The notes beneath the pieces are model-generated. The model saw only the letters and a program-made list of their open reading frames with translations, was not told the DNA's origin and did no database searches. Shown here piece by piece: positions 19,666 to 28,764 of a DNA stretch of 64,000 bases (the stretch's first letter is position 1; the number at the start of each line of letters is the position of its first letter). The stretch covers positions 372,001-436,000 of the forward strand of contig NZ_UWOS01000002.1 of NCBI RefSeq assembly GCF_900604515.1, read 5' to 3'. A program made the translations under genes and the position numbers. The DNA comes from Arcanobacterium ihumii. GTDB taxonomy: Bacteria > Actinomycetota > Actinomycetes > Actinomycetales > Actinomycetaceae.

Positions 19666-20424
19666 TTAATTCTGAAGGTCCTGGTTAGTTACAAGAGTAC
19701 CGATTTTTTCACCACGAAGCGCACGCGTAACGTTGCCAGCGGTTCCCATGCCGAATACCCTCATTGTTAATCCGTTATCTTGGCAGAGCGAGAATGCTGC
19801 TGCGTCAACTACTCGCAGTCCTTCGCGCAGCGCTTCATCGTAGGTAACTGTATCAAGTTTAACAGCGTCAGGATTCGTACGTGGATCTGCGGTGTAGACC
19901 CCGTCCACCCCGTTCTTTCCCACTAGAAGTTCATCACAGCGCAACTCAAGTGCGCGCTGCGCCGAAACAGTGTCTGTAGAGAAGAATGGCATACCCGCAC
20001 CGGCGCCGAAGATCACTACTCGCCCCTTTTCGAGGTGGCGAATTGCACGCAGTGGAATGTAGGCTTCCGCAACTTGCGCCATGGTAATTGCAGTTTGAAC
20101 GCGAGTTGGAACGCCAGCTTTCTCAAGGAAATCTTGAAGGGCAACAGCGTTGATCACGGTTCCGAGCATTCCCATATAGTCCGCGCGAGCACGATCCATA
20201 CCGTTTTCTTGAAGCTCTACTCCACGGAAAAAGTTTCCGCCTCCCACAACTACTCCAACTTGAACGCCATCATTCACAGCAGCTGCGATTTCTTGGCTGA
20301 TTCGGGTGAGTACATCGGTATCGAGTCCAACTGCACCACCGCCAAATAGCTCTCCAGAAAGTTTCAATAAAACTCGACGCTGGTTATCTTTGTTCCAATC
20401 ACCAGCAAAATGCTCCGACTGCAT
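19666..20424 (-). CDS. pyrH: UMP kinase PyrH
   Basis: Phosphorylates UMP to UDP; bacterial amino-acid-kinase fold, hexameric. The motifs [29 protein letters not shown] and GTPGFFST-like MPFFSTDT are present. Several in-frame starts exist at the 5' end; ATG at 20424 has AAGGA 5-6 bases upstream and gives 252 residues, near the family length. It is the first gene of pyrH-frr-cdsA. Normally tsf is its upstream neighbour; here a 6-kb plus-strand block intervenes. Confidence 0.97.
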   Translation of the reverse strand: MQSEHFAGDWNKDNQRRVLLKLSGELFGGGAVGLDTDVLTRISQEIAAAVNDGVQVGVVVGGGNFFRGVELQENGMDRARADYMGMLGTVINAVALQDFLEKAGVPTRVQTAITMAQVAEAYIPLRAIRHLEKGRVVIFGAGAGMPFFSTDTVSAQRALELRCDELLVGKNGVDGVYTADPRTNPDAVKLDTVTYDEALREGLRVVDAAAFSLCQDNGLTMRVFGMGTAGNVTRALRGEKIGTLVTNQDLQN

Positions 20425-20533
20425 TCGCATTCCTTTCAGCAAAATGACTCGTCAAAAGTCTACCCTAGCATCAGTGCTATCGATGAGACTTACGGCAAGA
20501 ATTAACAAGAATTCCATCACATATACTCGAGGA

Positions 20534-21328
20534 ATGAAGAAGATCTGCGAATCGAGAATTGGCCCACGTAAGAAAGCGCGGCGCCAAGCTAAGGGGTGGG
20601 TCCCTAACTACCACGGAGCCTGGGCAATGGTTACTTTTCCAATTCTGTTGGGAATTTACCTAGCCGGATTCGGCTCGAAACACCTGATACTCCTAGCATT
20701 TTGGTGGGTCGGTTATTTCGCATTCTTTGCCACAGGTTTGTGGTTACGCTCCAAGTTTAATGAGCGCTATAAAACTCCGACCTTAGTTTATGGCTCATGT
20801 GCCGGCGTACTCGGCGTATTAGTGCTTATCTTTATCCCTCATCTCTTGCGATGGCTTCCAGTCTTCTTACCACTGGTAGTAACCACCCTTTGGTGTTCGT
20901 GGCGACGACGGGACCGCAGCTTCCTCAACAATGCCGTCACAGTAATCGCCGCATCCCTTATGCTCGCCGTAGCTTACGACGTCGTTCCCAACGGAACGTC
21001 CTCGTGGCAGCACGTTTGGATCGCAACAGGAATCTTAACTGCCTATTTCTTAGGAACAGTTTTTTACGTCAAAACAAACATTCGCGAGCGCAATCGAAGA
21101 TCCTGGTTAATTGCTTCGGCAACCTTCCATATTCTTTTTACAATCATTTCCTTTGCACTCTTTTATGCTGGTTTATCCTCTCTATCTCTGGTTTTGGCAT
21201 GGCTGGTGGCAACTGTTCGATCTATCGCGGTACCAATCTATGGATCGCGAAATGGATGGATGAGCGCAAAAGCTATAGGAATTCCAGAAATCTTTTTATC
21301 AATATGGATGACTCTGGCACTAATTTAA
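20534..21328 (+). CDS. YwiC-like membrane protein
   Basis: This 264-residue integral membrane protein has eight or nine hydrophobic segments. The N-terminus WVPNYHGAWAMVTFPILLG and the C-terminal PIYGSRNGWMSAKAIGIPEI match the YwiC-like family, whose function is not established. The reading frame is open upstream into pyrH, but ATG at 20534 is preceded by GAGGA, leads into the conserved N-terminus and avoids the overlap. A strong terminator follows at 21397. Confidence 0.8.
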   Translation: MKKICESRIGPRKKARRQAKGWVPNYHGAWAMVTFPILLGIYLAGFGSKHLILLAFWWVGYFAFFATGLWLRSKFNERYKTPTLVYGSCAGVLGVLVLIFIPHLLRWLPVFLPLVVTTLWCSWRRRDRSFLNNAVTVIAASLMLAVAYDVVPNGTSSWQHVWIATGILTAYFLGTVFYVKTNIRERNRRSWLIASATFHILFTIISFALFYAGLSSLSLVLAWLVATVRSIAVPIYGSRNGWMSAKAIGIPEIFLSIWMTLALI

Positions 21329-21396
21329 CTTCCTAATCGAAGCTCACACTTTCTGGTATTAACACTCATCACCGGATCAATTAGACTGGTGAGTAC

Positions 21397-21420
21397 AACG
21401 CCGTTCGCGGCGTTTTTTCT
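21397..21420 (+). terminator. Rho-independent terminator after the YwiC-like gene
   Basis: A perfect 7-bp stem AACGCCG/CGGCGTT closes a TTCG tetraloop and runs into TTTTTTCTTT. This is a textbook intrinsic terminator on the plus strand. Confidence 0.92.
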
Positions 21421-21534
21421 TTGCCCGGGATAATTATTTCCTAAGTTTTCTATGGATCGGAAACGTATTTGACCGATCCTCCACAATATTTTCTTACCAC
21501 GTTCGATAGATTCGAAGCCTCGAAACCCGAAGAA

Positions 21535-23145
21535 ATGAGACACCACTACATGATTAAAAACAGCCACGATTTTGTACCAACCAGCGATCCACGCAGGATC
21601 CGGATTCCCGGCACTGACCGTGTCTATGATCGTAATAAAATCCTAGTTGTTTTGCTTGTAACTTTAATGATGTCACTACTACAGGTATCGTCAGTTAACA
21701 CTGCACTTTCGGTAATGCAAACATCGTTGCACGCCTCAGACACCGCACTTCAATGGGTGCTTTCCGGTTATACCCTGGCCATCGGAATTACCTTGGTACC
21801 TGCAGGTAGACTTGGTGACATTTTCGGAAGATCCTTGATTTTCACAATCGGGCTAATCGTCTTCACGCTTTCCTCCTTCGCGCTAGGGTTCGCTAACTCT
21901 ACTACTACCCTCAACGTTCTACGCCTCATTCAAGGATTCGGTTCCGGTGTCTTCTCACCACAGATCACGGGACTCATTATGCAATATTTCAACGGTCGAG
22001 CTCGTGCTAAGGCATTTGCGTATTTTGGCTTGGTTGTATCAATGTCGGTAGCGGCTGGTCCGGTACTTTCAGGGCTTTTCATTTCTGTGCTTGGAGATAA
22101 CCTCGGATGGCGTCTTGCCTTCGCAGTTAATGCTCCAATTGGATTAATTGGAGTGCTCCTTGCGATTTTTTGGCTCCCGTTCGGAAAAGAACGTCGTCAC
22201 TTCGCCAACCAGAATAAAGCTATCGAAGGCATGGTCGAACCGCGTGTTAGGAAAGAATCCTCGGAAAAAATCGACCTCGATCCATTTGGCATGTTGCTAC
22301 TGGGCTCCGCCGTCGTCGCAATCATGCTGCCATTCATGCTCCACGTCACTGCTTGGAAATGGTTCATTATGCTCGCGGGCTTTATTCTCTTAGCCCTATG
22401 GATACTCTGGGAGCATTCCTATCAAAAACACGGGCACTTCCCTATGGTCGATTTGAGCCTTTTCAAAATCAAAACATTTTCATATTCAATGGGGATCGCG
22501 TCTCTCCAATTCCTCGGCGGACCATCGATGTTCGTAATCTTGGCTATCTTTCTTCAAGAAGGTTTAGGCGTCTCGGCCTTAGAATCTGGCTTAGTTACCC
22601 TTCCTAACGCACTCGTCTCTGCCTACGCTGCTATGTGGGCTGGAAAGCGCGCTTACGATCACGGACGTGGAATCCAAGCAATCGCGCTCTCTCTCACACT
22701 CCTTGGAGCCCTGAGCATGATCATCGTTTCTATCGCGGTCCATGCAGGCTTCTCCTATTGGCTCTTTTCTCTTCCGCTCATCCTTTCAGGCTTCGGCGGA
22801 GGTGCTATGGGGTCTGCTAACCAAACTCAAGCAATGCTCGATGTTCCAACCGAACATGGTGGTACGGCCGGCGGTGTAATCCAAACTGGTCAGCGTATGG
22901 CAACCGCCATCGGAACTGCACTCGTCACCGCAGTCTTCTTCGCAACGCGAGGAACACCTACTGACGCAACTTGGTATCTAGGCATTGCAACGGCCTATTC
23001 CGTGATCGCTATTATCTTTGTAATCGGACTTATTGTTGCCCTAGTTTTCTGGCGCGATGGTTATCATTCACGTCATCGAAATACTCGCACCGCACGAGTC
23101 AATTATCTGAAAGACCGAAAGAGCACTCGCCGCCGCAAGAATTAG
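21535..23145 (+). CDS. MFS exporter of the DHA2 (14-segment) drug:H+ antiporter family
   Basis: This protein of about 536 residues has some 14 hydrophobic segments. Motif A is present as GRLGDIFGRS, motif C-like sequence as SVAAGPVLSGLF, and the N-terminal NTALSVMQTSL.ASDTALQWVLSGYTL is typical of EmrB/QacA-type exporters. Substrates cannot be read from sequence. The reading frame extends upstream to a TTG at 21469; ATG at 21535 with GAAGAA upstream, or ATG at 21550, is more likely. Basic C-terminal tail in the cytosol. Confidence 0.88.
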   Translation: MRHHYMIKNSHDFVPTSDPRRIRIPGTDRVYDRNKILVVLLVTLMMSLLQVSSVNTALSVMQTSLHASDTALQWVLSGYTLAIGITLVPAGRLGDIFGRSLIFTIGLIVFTLSSFALGFANSTTTLNVLRLIQGFGSGVFSPQITGLIMQYFNGRARAKAFAYFGLVVSMSVAAGPVLSGLFISVLGDNLGWRLAFAVNAPIGLIGVLLAIFWLPFGKERRHFANQNKAIEGMVEPRVRKESSEKIDLDPFGMLLLGSAVVAIMLPFMLHVTAWKWFIMLAGFILLALWILWEHSYQKHGHFPMVDLSLFKIKTFSYSMGIASLQFLGGPSMFVILAIFLQEGLGVSALESGLVTLPNALVSAYAAMWAGKRAYDHGRGIQAIALSLTLLGALSMIIVSIAVHAGFSYWLFSLPLILSGFGGGAMGSANQTQAMLDVPTEHGGTAGGVIQTGQRMATAIGTALVTAVFFATRGTPTDATWYLGIATAYSVIAIIFVIGLIVALVFWRDGYHSRHRNTRTARVNYLKDRKSTRRRKN

Positions 23146-23246
23146 AACAAATGGTTTGAGGAAAACTCGTCATTAATCTTTGCTTTCACCTATAATTTCG
23201 TCTTAGAAAACATCCCCACCCATTGATTAGCCCACAATCAGCCTAT

Positions 23247-23271
23247 AAGGAGCACCTAGGAAAGAACCTAG
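23247..23271 (+). promoter_or_regulatory. Ribosome binding site followed by small hairpin before the ECF S-component
   Basis: AAGGAG at 23247-23252 lies 25 bases from the ATG, too far for a normal site. Between them CTAGG-AAAGAA-CCTAG (23256-23271) can fold and would bring the site to about 9-10 bases. Alternatively AGGAAAG within the stem is the real site. Seen directly; function inferred. Confidence 0.45.
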
Positions 23272-23277
23272 ATAAAA

Positions 23278-23874
23278 ATGAGTACCCAACCATCTAGAAT
23301 GTCGCCCAAAGACCTTATCAACATCGGAATTTTCTTAGTTCTATATTTCTTTTCGATGTCCTTAAATGCCTTGGCAGCAGCGGGTCCTGTCTGGATTTAC
23401 CTTGCGTTGGTTATTTCTGCACCGTTTGGTGGAATTGTTTTCCAGCTTTTCCTTACTCGCGTAAAACATGCGGGCATGATCCTTACCTTCGGTGTCCTTT
23501 TCGGGATTTTCATTTCCATGATTCATGGCTGGCCTTCACTCATATTGGTCATTATCTTTGCGCTCTTCACCGAAGGAATCATTGCCGTTGGTCAATACAA
23601 ATCAAAGCGAGCAAATTTCTGGGCATATCCAGTATTTCAACTCTGGGCACTCGGTCCAATTGTGCCGATTTGGTTGAGTGCCGAGCAATACCGCACCATG
23701 CTAATTCACTCTCGTGAAAAGTCGGCACAATATGCCCAACAAGTCATCGAACTTTCGTTAAATCCGGTATTCATTGCCATGATTGCCCTCGGTATTTTCC
23801 TGCTTTCGATCTTTGGGTCTTATGTTGGGCAACGGATACTCGTCAAGCATTTTGAAAAGGCCGGAATTGCCTAA
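23278..23874 (+). CDS. ECF transporter substrate-specific component, MptD-like
   Basis: A 198-residue membrane protein with five or six hydrophobic segments that fits the MptD-type S-component of energy-coupling factor importers. The N-terminus KDLINIGIFLVLYF and the middle GGIVFQLFLTRVKHAG pattern match that family. It is followed by a T-component and a double ATPase, so the three form one importer, probably for a vitamin, cofactor precursor or metal; the substrate is not known. The plus-strand location between pyrH and tsf looks like an insertion in the housekeeping order. Confidence 0.82.
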   Translation: MSTQPSRMSPKDLINIGIFLVLYFFSMSLNALAAAGPVWIYLALVISAPFGGIVFQLFLTRVKHAGMILTFGVLFGIFISMIHGWPSLILVIIFALFTEGIIAVGQYKSKRANFWAYPVFQLWALGPIVPIWLSAEQYRTMLIHSREKSAQYAQQVIELSLNPVFIAMIALGIFLLSIFGSYVGQRILVKHFEKAGIA

Positions 23875-24637
23875 CAGTATCCCCTCTACAATCGTCCCTT
23901 ACCCTAACAATTCCGCGCATCTAGACCCTGCATTTTCGGAATCCATGCCCCTAGATCCGCGGACGAAAATCCTTGGGGTCACCGCCATCAACCTCTGCAT
24001 TATTACGGTAGTGAAGACGCCCGTCACACTATTTAGCTTGGTGCTCGCAATATTTTTAATCACGGCTTCCAAACAATGGAAATTGCTTATGACCTTTTCG
24101 ACGCTCGCTGTAAGTTTCCAAAGTTCCTACCTTATTGGCTCGCATACAAATTCGCTTCTTTCAGGGTTTTTGTTGGTCTTAGGAGAATACGGAACAAGGC
24201 TAAGCATCGTCGTTGCCGTTAGCGCTTGGTTAATTCTCAGTACCCAACCAGCTGCCCTTTTTGCAGCACTAAGACGACTACATCTACCGTCTTCATTCAT
24301 CATCCCAATCACCGTCATGTTCCGATTTTTCCCAGCCGTCATTGTAGAGGCGCGTGCTATCTGGGACGCGATGCAAATTCGCGGTCTGTTTCCAACTTGG
24401 TGGACTGCCGTTAAACATCCGATTTTATTAATGGAATACCTGATCGTTCCTCTCCTTGGATCAACGCTTCAAATAGCCGATGATATCGCTGTCTCCGCTA
24501 TGACCCGTGGCCTCGGATCCCCACTAACGCCAACCTCGGTTGTCAAACTGGGATTCTCTTGGCGCGATGGTGTTGTGGTGGGCGCGATTGTTGGACTGAT
24601 CGGCGTCTTCATCGCAGCGCTACTCGGGGTGGTATAA
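23867..24637 (+). CDS. ECF transporter T-component (CbiQ-like)
   Basis: The 256-residue transmembrane coupling protein links the ATPases with the S-component. It has LDPRTKILGVTAIN near the N-terminus, five or so membrane segments, and the coupling helices with AMQIRG and AMTRGLG (the Ala-Arg-Gly signatures of EcfT). No ATG fits: TTG at 23867, with AAAGG upstream, overlaps the S gene by 8 bases; ATG at 23945 would cut off only non-conserved residues. The last codon abuts the ATPase start. Confidence 0.87.
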   Translation: MPNSIPSTIVPYPNNSAHLDPAFSESMPLDPRTKILGVTAINLCIITVVKTPVTLFSLVLAIFLITASKQWKLLMTFSTLAVSFQSSYLIGSHTNSLLSGFLLVLGEYGTRLSIVVAVSAWLILSTQPAALFAALRRLHLPSSFIIPITVMFRFFPAVIVEARAIWDAMQIRGLFPTWWTAVKHPILLMEYLIVPLLGSTLQIADDIAVSAMTRGLGSPLTPTSVVKLGFSWRDGVVVGAIVGLIGVFIAALLGVV

Positions 24638-26263
24638 ATGGACGAAAAAACACAGTGCATCCGAAGCTCAATCATCGAAATGCAAGGGATTCGTTTTCGA
24701 TATGGTTTCGATGATGAGAGAAAAGAACCTAATACGCTCGAGTTCTCTACTAGGATCATGCGTGGCGAATGCGTCCTTGTTACAGGTCCATCGGGTGGTG
24801 GAAAATCAACTCTTTTGCGGCTCATCAACGGACTTATCCCCCACTACAACGAGGGAATTGTGGAAGGTGAAATCTCCATTCACGCATCTGACAAAACATT
24901 TTCACCAACAACTGCACCGCTTTGGGAAACAGGACAGTATATTTCGAACGTCTTTCAAAACCCGAATACTCAGTTCTTTACTACCAACGTAACTTCTGAG
25001 CTGGCTTTTCCATTGGAGAATCAAGCGCAACCACCTGCCATAATTCGTAACCGCATCGTAGGAGCCACCCACGAACTTGGCGTACAATCTTTGCTAGGTC
25101 GCTCATTATTCAAACTCTCTGGTGGTGAGCGCCAAGCGGTTGCAACAACCGGTGCCTATATTCAAAATCCTACTGTTTACCTGTTCGACGAACCTACATC
25201 CAACCTTGACTCTCAATCGATCGAGATTTTTCGCCAACTCCTCGAGAAAATCAAAGCGCAAGGAGCGACCATCGTTATTGCCGAACATCGTTTCTATTTT
25301 TTAAAGGACCTGGTTGATCGAGTATTGATCGTAGACCAGACGATTGCGGCAGATATGGACAGCCGCGATTTTTTCACGATGGACGACGACGCACGCCTAG
25401 GTTTCGGACTGCGTCAGCTCTGTGAGCAAACAGTTTCAAGGAAAATTCCAACATTTCAGATTTCGACTTCCACAGGGACTTTCTTATCTTCCTCGGATGT
25501 GGGCGTACTGGCGGTTACTGACACCTCGGGCACAGACATACAGTCGAAAGAGAGCCTAATATCCGCTGGTAAAGATATGCCAGCCGAAGCAAACGTACTA
25601 ACTTCTCTAGAAGGAGCACCTAGCACAAACCTACTGGTAGATTGCGCACCTGGAGGTCTAATCCTCAAAGATTTTAGCTTCCTTCTTCCAACGAAAAAGT
25701 CTCGGGTAAAAATACCTAGGCTAGCGTTTAATCGTGGAAAAGTCACGGTTATTCGTGGCAGAAACGGAATCGGAAAAACCACGTTGATTCGAACAATGTG
25801 TGGGCTTCGTAAGAAATTCAGTGGAGAGATCTTACTCGATTCCCAGCATATTACACGCCGTGAGCTCCTACGCTCTACGCACTTAGTTATGCAGGACGTT
25901 AATCGTCAACTGTTCACGAACTCGGTTTTCTCAGAACTGATTCTTGGCTCTAATAAATCGCAAAGTGTTGATTCTAAAGCCGAATACGCACTTGATAGAT
26001 TCAACCTAAGTGCGGTTCGAAATCATCACCCACTCGCACTGTCAGGTGGACAGAAACAACGCCTCGTCATTGCCGCTTCTATGGTGTTGGAACGTGAAAT
26101 CTATATTTTCGATGAGCCAACATCGGGCTTGGATGGAAAACATTTACAATCCGTTGCTGATGCACTGACGGAACTTGCATCCAATGGAAAAATCGTCATT
26201 GTAGTCACCCATGACGACGAACTCACAAACCTTTGCGCGGACATCATCTATGAACTCGTATAA
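24638..26263 (+). CDS. ECF transporter ATPase with two fused ABC domains
   Basis: This 541-residue protein contains both ATPase subunits of an ECF importer. Domain 1 has GPSGGGKST near residue 50, LSGGERQ and DEPTSNLDSQ; domain 2 has RGRNGIGKTT near 374, LSGGQKQR and DEPTSGLDG. A linker of about 70 residues joins them. Both nucleotide sites look intact. It directly follows the T-component gene with no gap, so the S-T-AA genes form one operon. Confidence 0.92.
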   Translation: MDEKTQCIRSSIIEMQGIRFRYGFDDERKEPNTLEFSTRIMRGECVLVTGPSGGGKSTLLRLINGLIPHYNEGIVEGEISIHASDKTFSPTTAPLWETGQYISNVFQNPNTQFFTTNVTSELAFPLENQAQPPAIIRNRIVGATHELGVQSLLGRSLFKLSGGERQAVATTGAYIQNPTVYLFDEPTSNLDSQSIEIFRQLLEKIKAQGATIVIAEHRFYFLKDLVDRVLIVDQTIAADMDSRDFFTMDDDARLGFGLRQLCEQTVSRKIPTFQISTSTGTFLSSSDVGVLAVTDTSGTDIQSKESLISAGKDMPAEANVLTSLEGAPSTNLLVDCAPGGLILKDFSFLLPTKKSRVKIPRLAFNRGKVTVIRGRNGIGKTTLIRTMCGLRKKFSGEILLDSQHITRRELLRSTHLVMQDVNRQLFTNSVFSELILGSNKSQSVDSKAEYALDRFNLSAVRNHHPLALSGGQKQRLVIAASMVLEREIYIFDEPTSGLDGKHLQSVADALTELASNGKIVIVVTHDDELTNLCADIIYELV

Positions 26264-26326
26264 GATTGATCATTCCACTCTATTTTTGAATAGGACAAAG
26301 ATCGGAGTGAGTAGGATCAAGGCAAA

Positions 26327-26354
26327 AGTAGCTACTGGTTGTCCAGTAGCTACT
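26327..26354 (-). terminator. Terminator of the small Cys-rich gene
   Basis: A perfect 12-bp stem AGTAGCTACTGG/CCAGTAGCTACT with a 4-nt loop lies 26 bases after the stop of the small minus-strand gene. TTTTGCC follows the stem on the minus strand (the run overlaps the last stem base). Confidence 0.75.
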
Positions 26355-26379
26355 AGGATTAATTAATGAAGGTATTAGT

Positions 26380-26496
26380 TTACTTACAACTACAACGCTC
26401 CGACTCAGGAACTCCAGCCAGAGCAATTTCAATGTGTTGACCGCATCCAGACCAGGTCGATTTTCCACATTGTGCACAAGTAACTTTTTGGCACAT
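26380..26496 (-). CDS. 38-residue Cys-rich small protein (zinc-ribbon-like)
   Basis: A complete short gene: ATG at 26496 with GAGAGGA upstream and TAA at 26380, closed by its own terminator. The peptide has six Cys arranged as MC, TCAQCGK, GCG and RCSC at the C-terminus, and GCGQHIE in the middle. Short proteins of this pattern (C-x-x-C-GK-x-TW-x-GCG-x-H) recur in many bacteria as hypothetical proteins from what I recall; zinc binding is likely but unproven. It stands alone between the ECF operon and tsf. Confidence 0.8.
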   Translation of the reverse strand: MCQKVTCAQCGKSTWSGCGQHIEIALAGVPESERCSCK

Positions 26497-26609
26497 GATT
26501 TAGTGTCCTCTCAGTTAAAAATTTCGATTGGGTAAATTTGATTAAAAGAATACTCTGTAATCTTCGATCTGTAATGTAGACGATACGTGTTATTCTGCCG
26601 ATGAAAAAG

Positions 26610-26649
26610 TGTGTGGGTGAGAAACAGTTTCCTGCTTCTCACCCACACA
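26610..26649 (-). terminator. Terminator of the rpsB-tsf operon
   Basis: A perfect 14-bp stem TGTGTGGGTGAGAA/TTCTCACCCACACA with a 12-nt loop, followed on the minus strand by CTTTTTC, lies 34 bases after the tsf stop. Confidence 0.9.
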
Positions 26650-26683
26650 TCTAATAGTTAGAAAGCCTATCTTTCTAGCTAAA

Positions 26684-27535
26684 TCACTCAGCGGCGGACT
26701 CGCCAACGCGTACGCGTACAAAACCGGTTACGTTTCCACCAGTTTCAGCGATAACCTGTCCAACGGTCTTCTTAGGATCGCGAGCGAAAGCCTGCTCAAC
26801 CAATACGATCTGCTTGAAGAAGCCCTTGAGACGACCTTCAACGATCATTGGAACAGCCTTTTCTGGCTTTCCTTCGGCAAGAGTAAGCTCGGTTGCGATA
26901 CGACGCTCGTTCTCAACAACTTCTGCTGGAACGTCTTCGCTGGTGAGGTACTCTGGGCTGAGAGCTGCAATGTGAACGGCGACGTCGTGTGCAACTGGAG
27001 CTGCGGCGTCATCGGTTGCAACAATAACAGCAACCTGCGGCGGAAGATCAGTTGCGGTGCGGTGCATGTAGGATTCAAGGTGAGCACCCTTGATAACTTC
27101 AACGCGGCCAACAGCAAGCTTCTCGCCAATAACACCGATGAAGTTGTTAACGCGGTCTGCAATAGTTCCGTCTGCGTGTGGTGCAGCGAGTACTTCTTCT
27201 ACTGAAGTAGCGCCAACCGAAACTGCGGCTTCAAGAATTTCTTCTGCGAAAGCAATAAACTTCTCGTTCTTAGCAACGAAGTCGGTTTCAGAGTTAACTT
27301 CGACGATGTAGCCGATCTGTCCATCTTCGCCATCAACGATCTTGGAAAGAACAAGTCCGTCAGAAGCGGTACGACCTTCACGCTTAGCAGCAGTCTTGAG
27401 ACCCTTCAGGCGAAGAATTTCTTCAGCCTTAGCAACGTCTCCTTCAGCTTCCTGAAGAGCGTTTTTAACGTCAAGCATTCCTGCGCCGGTCTTATCACGA
27501 AGCGACTTGATGTCTGCGGCGGTGTAATTTGCCAT
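26684..27535 (-). CDS. tsf: Elongation factor Ts
   Basis: Nucleotide exchange factor of EF-Tu. The 283-residue protein opens with MANYTAADIKSLRDKTGAGM and carries DVKNALQEAEGDVAKAEEILR and the core motif SETDFVAKNEKF. The ribosome binding site is GGAGGG. It follows rpsB by 26 bases, and the pair ends in the strong terminator at 26610. Confidence 0.98.
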   Translation of the reverse strand: MANYTAADIKSLRDKTGAGMLDVKNALQEAEGDVAKAEEILRLKGLKTAAKREGRTASDGLVLSKIVDGEDGQIGYIVEVNSETDFVAKNEKFIAFAEEILEAAVSVGATSVEEVLAAPHADGTIADRVNNFIGVIGEKLAVGRVEVIKGAHLESYMHRTATDLPPQVAVIVATDDAAAPVAHDVAVHIAALSPEYLTSEDVPAEVVENERRIATELTLAEGKPEKAVPMIVEGRLKGFFKQIVLVEQAFARDPKKTVGQVIAETGGNVTGFVRVRVGESAAE

Positions 27536-27561
27536 TATTTTCCCTCCGGAAATTTAGGTTT

Positions 27562-28392
27562 TCAGGCCTGTGGTTCTTCGGTTTCGGTCTTCTCTGCGGA
27601 AGCTTTCTCAGCCGGAGCTGACTCTGCTTCACCAGCAAGAACTTCACGTTCCCACTCTGGCATAGGCTCTTCTTCAGCCTGCTCAGAGTTACCCTTTGCA
27701 CCACCGCGAGCAAGAAGGCCCTCGGCAACTGCATCAGCTACAACGCGTGTAAGGATTTCGATCGAGCGGATTGCATCGTCGTTTCCTGGAATTGCGTAAT
27801 CCACTTCGTCTGGATCACAGTTGGTGTCAAGAACTGCAACAACTGGGATGTTAAGCTTCTTAGCTTCAGCAACAGCCAAGTGCTCCTTATTAGTGTCAAC
27901 AATCCAGATTGCTGAAGGGGTCTTGACCATATCACGGATACCGCCAAGGGTACGATCAAGCTTGTCCTTCTCGCGACGCATCATGAGGAGTTCCTTCTTG
28001 GTGCGACCGGAACCTGCAACATCATCAAAATCGATGAGTTCGAGCTCCTTTAGGCGCTGAATACGTGCGTGAACGGTTTGGAAGTTGGTGAGCATACCAC
28101 CGAGCCAGCGTTCGTTTACGTATGGCATGCCAACGCGCTCAGCCTGCTCACGAATTGGCTGCTGAGCTTGACGCTTGGTGCCAACGAAAAGGATGTTGCC
28201 ACCGTGTGCAACAGTTTCCTTAACAAAGTCATAGGTGCGGTTGATGTCTTCAACCGTCTTCTGAAGATCAATGATGTAGATGCCATTGCGATCATTAAGA
28301 ATGAAACGCTTCATCTTTGGGTTCCAACGACGGGTTTGGTGACCGAAGTGGACACCAGCTTCAAGCAGCTGGCGCATTGTAACGACTGCCAT
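27562..28392 (-). CDS. rpsB: 30S ribosomal protein S2
   Basis: The 276-residue protein begins [20 protein letters not shown] and contains the S2 signatures [12 protein letters not shown] and [11 protein letters not shown]. The last 40 residues form a Glu/Ala-rich acidic tail common in actinobacterial S2. AAAGGACG serves as ribosome binding site. Confidence 0.98.
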   Translation of the reverse strand: MAVVTMRQLLEAGVHFGHQTRRWNPKMKRFILNDRNGIYIIDLQKTVEDINRTYDFVKETVAHGGNILFVGTKRQAQQPIREQAERVGMPYVNERWLGGMLTNFQTVHARIQRLKELELIDFDDVAGSGRTKKELLMMRREKDKLDRTLGGIRDMVKTPSAIWIVDTNKEHLAVAEAKKLNIPVVAVLDTNCDPDEVDYAIPGNDDAIRSIEILTRVVADAVAEGLLARGGAKGNSEQAEEEPMPEWEREVLAGEAESAPAEKASAEKTETEEPQA

Positions 28393-28764
28393 GGTCGTCC
28401 TTTCTTAGAGCGGCGTACCGCGATTATCGGTTGATGCTTAGAAACGGAGTATTCCTAAGCCCTGGCATGTATCCGAACACTCAAGCGTAAACGCACCGAG
28501 AGCGTTCGACCCCGAAGGCAAGACATGCGCGAAGTCTGGAGTATAAGCGAGTTACTTACACTCAATAGCCTTTTTATTTTACTAGATCCAAGCCGGTAAT
28601 TACCAATTTGAAAGTACGAAGAAAGGTGGTTTTGCCAACACAATCAACGTGTTTGTGAATCGCTTATTTCAACAGCCTTTCCACACCGAGCGCTCACGCT
28701 CTCCTTTTCCACATGCTCGCATGGGGCACAATTCTCAAGCTCAAAAACATCCATACTAACAGTC
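28393..28764. promoter_or_regulatory. Divergent intergenic region rpsB / M23 peptidase
   Basis: 372 bp without a gene. On the minus strand TATACT (28540-28545) with TTGAGT 14 bp upstream (28560-28565) is a weak candidate promoter giving an rpsB leader of about 140 nt, in which S2 autoregulation would be possible. On the plus side no ribosome binding site precedes the peptidase ATG, and CATACT lies 9 bases before it, which would fit a leaderless message. No further structure was convincing. Confidence 0.35.

Noticed and set aside
28455-28643. 62-codon minus-strand frame upstream of rpsB
   Set aside because: Leader region of rpsB; no recognisable protein and no ribosome site.
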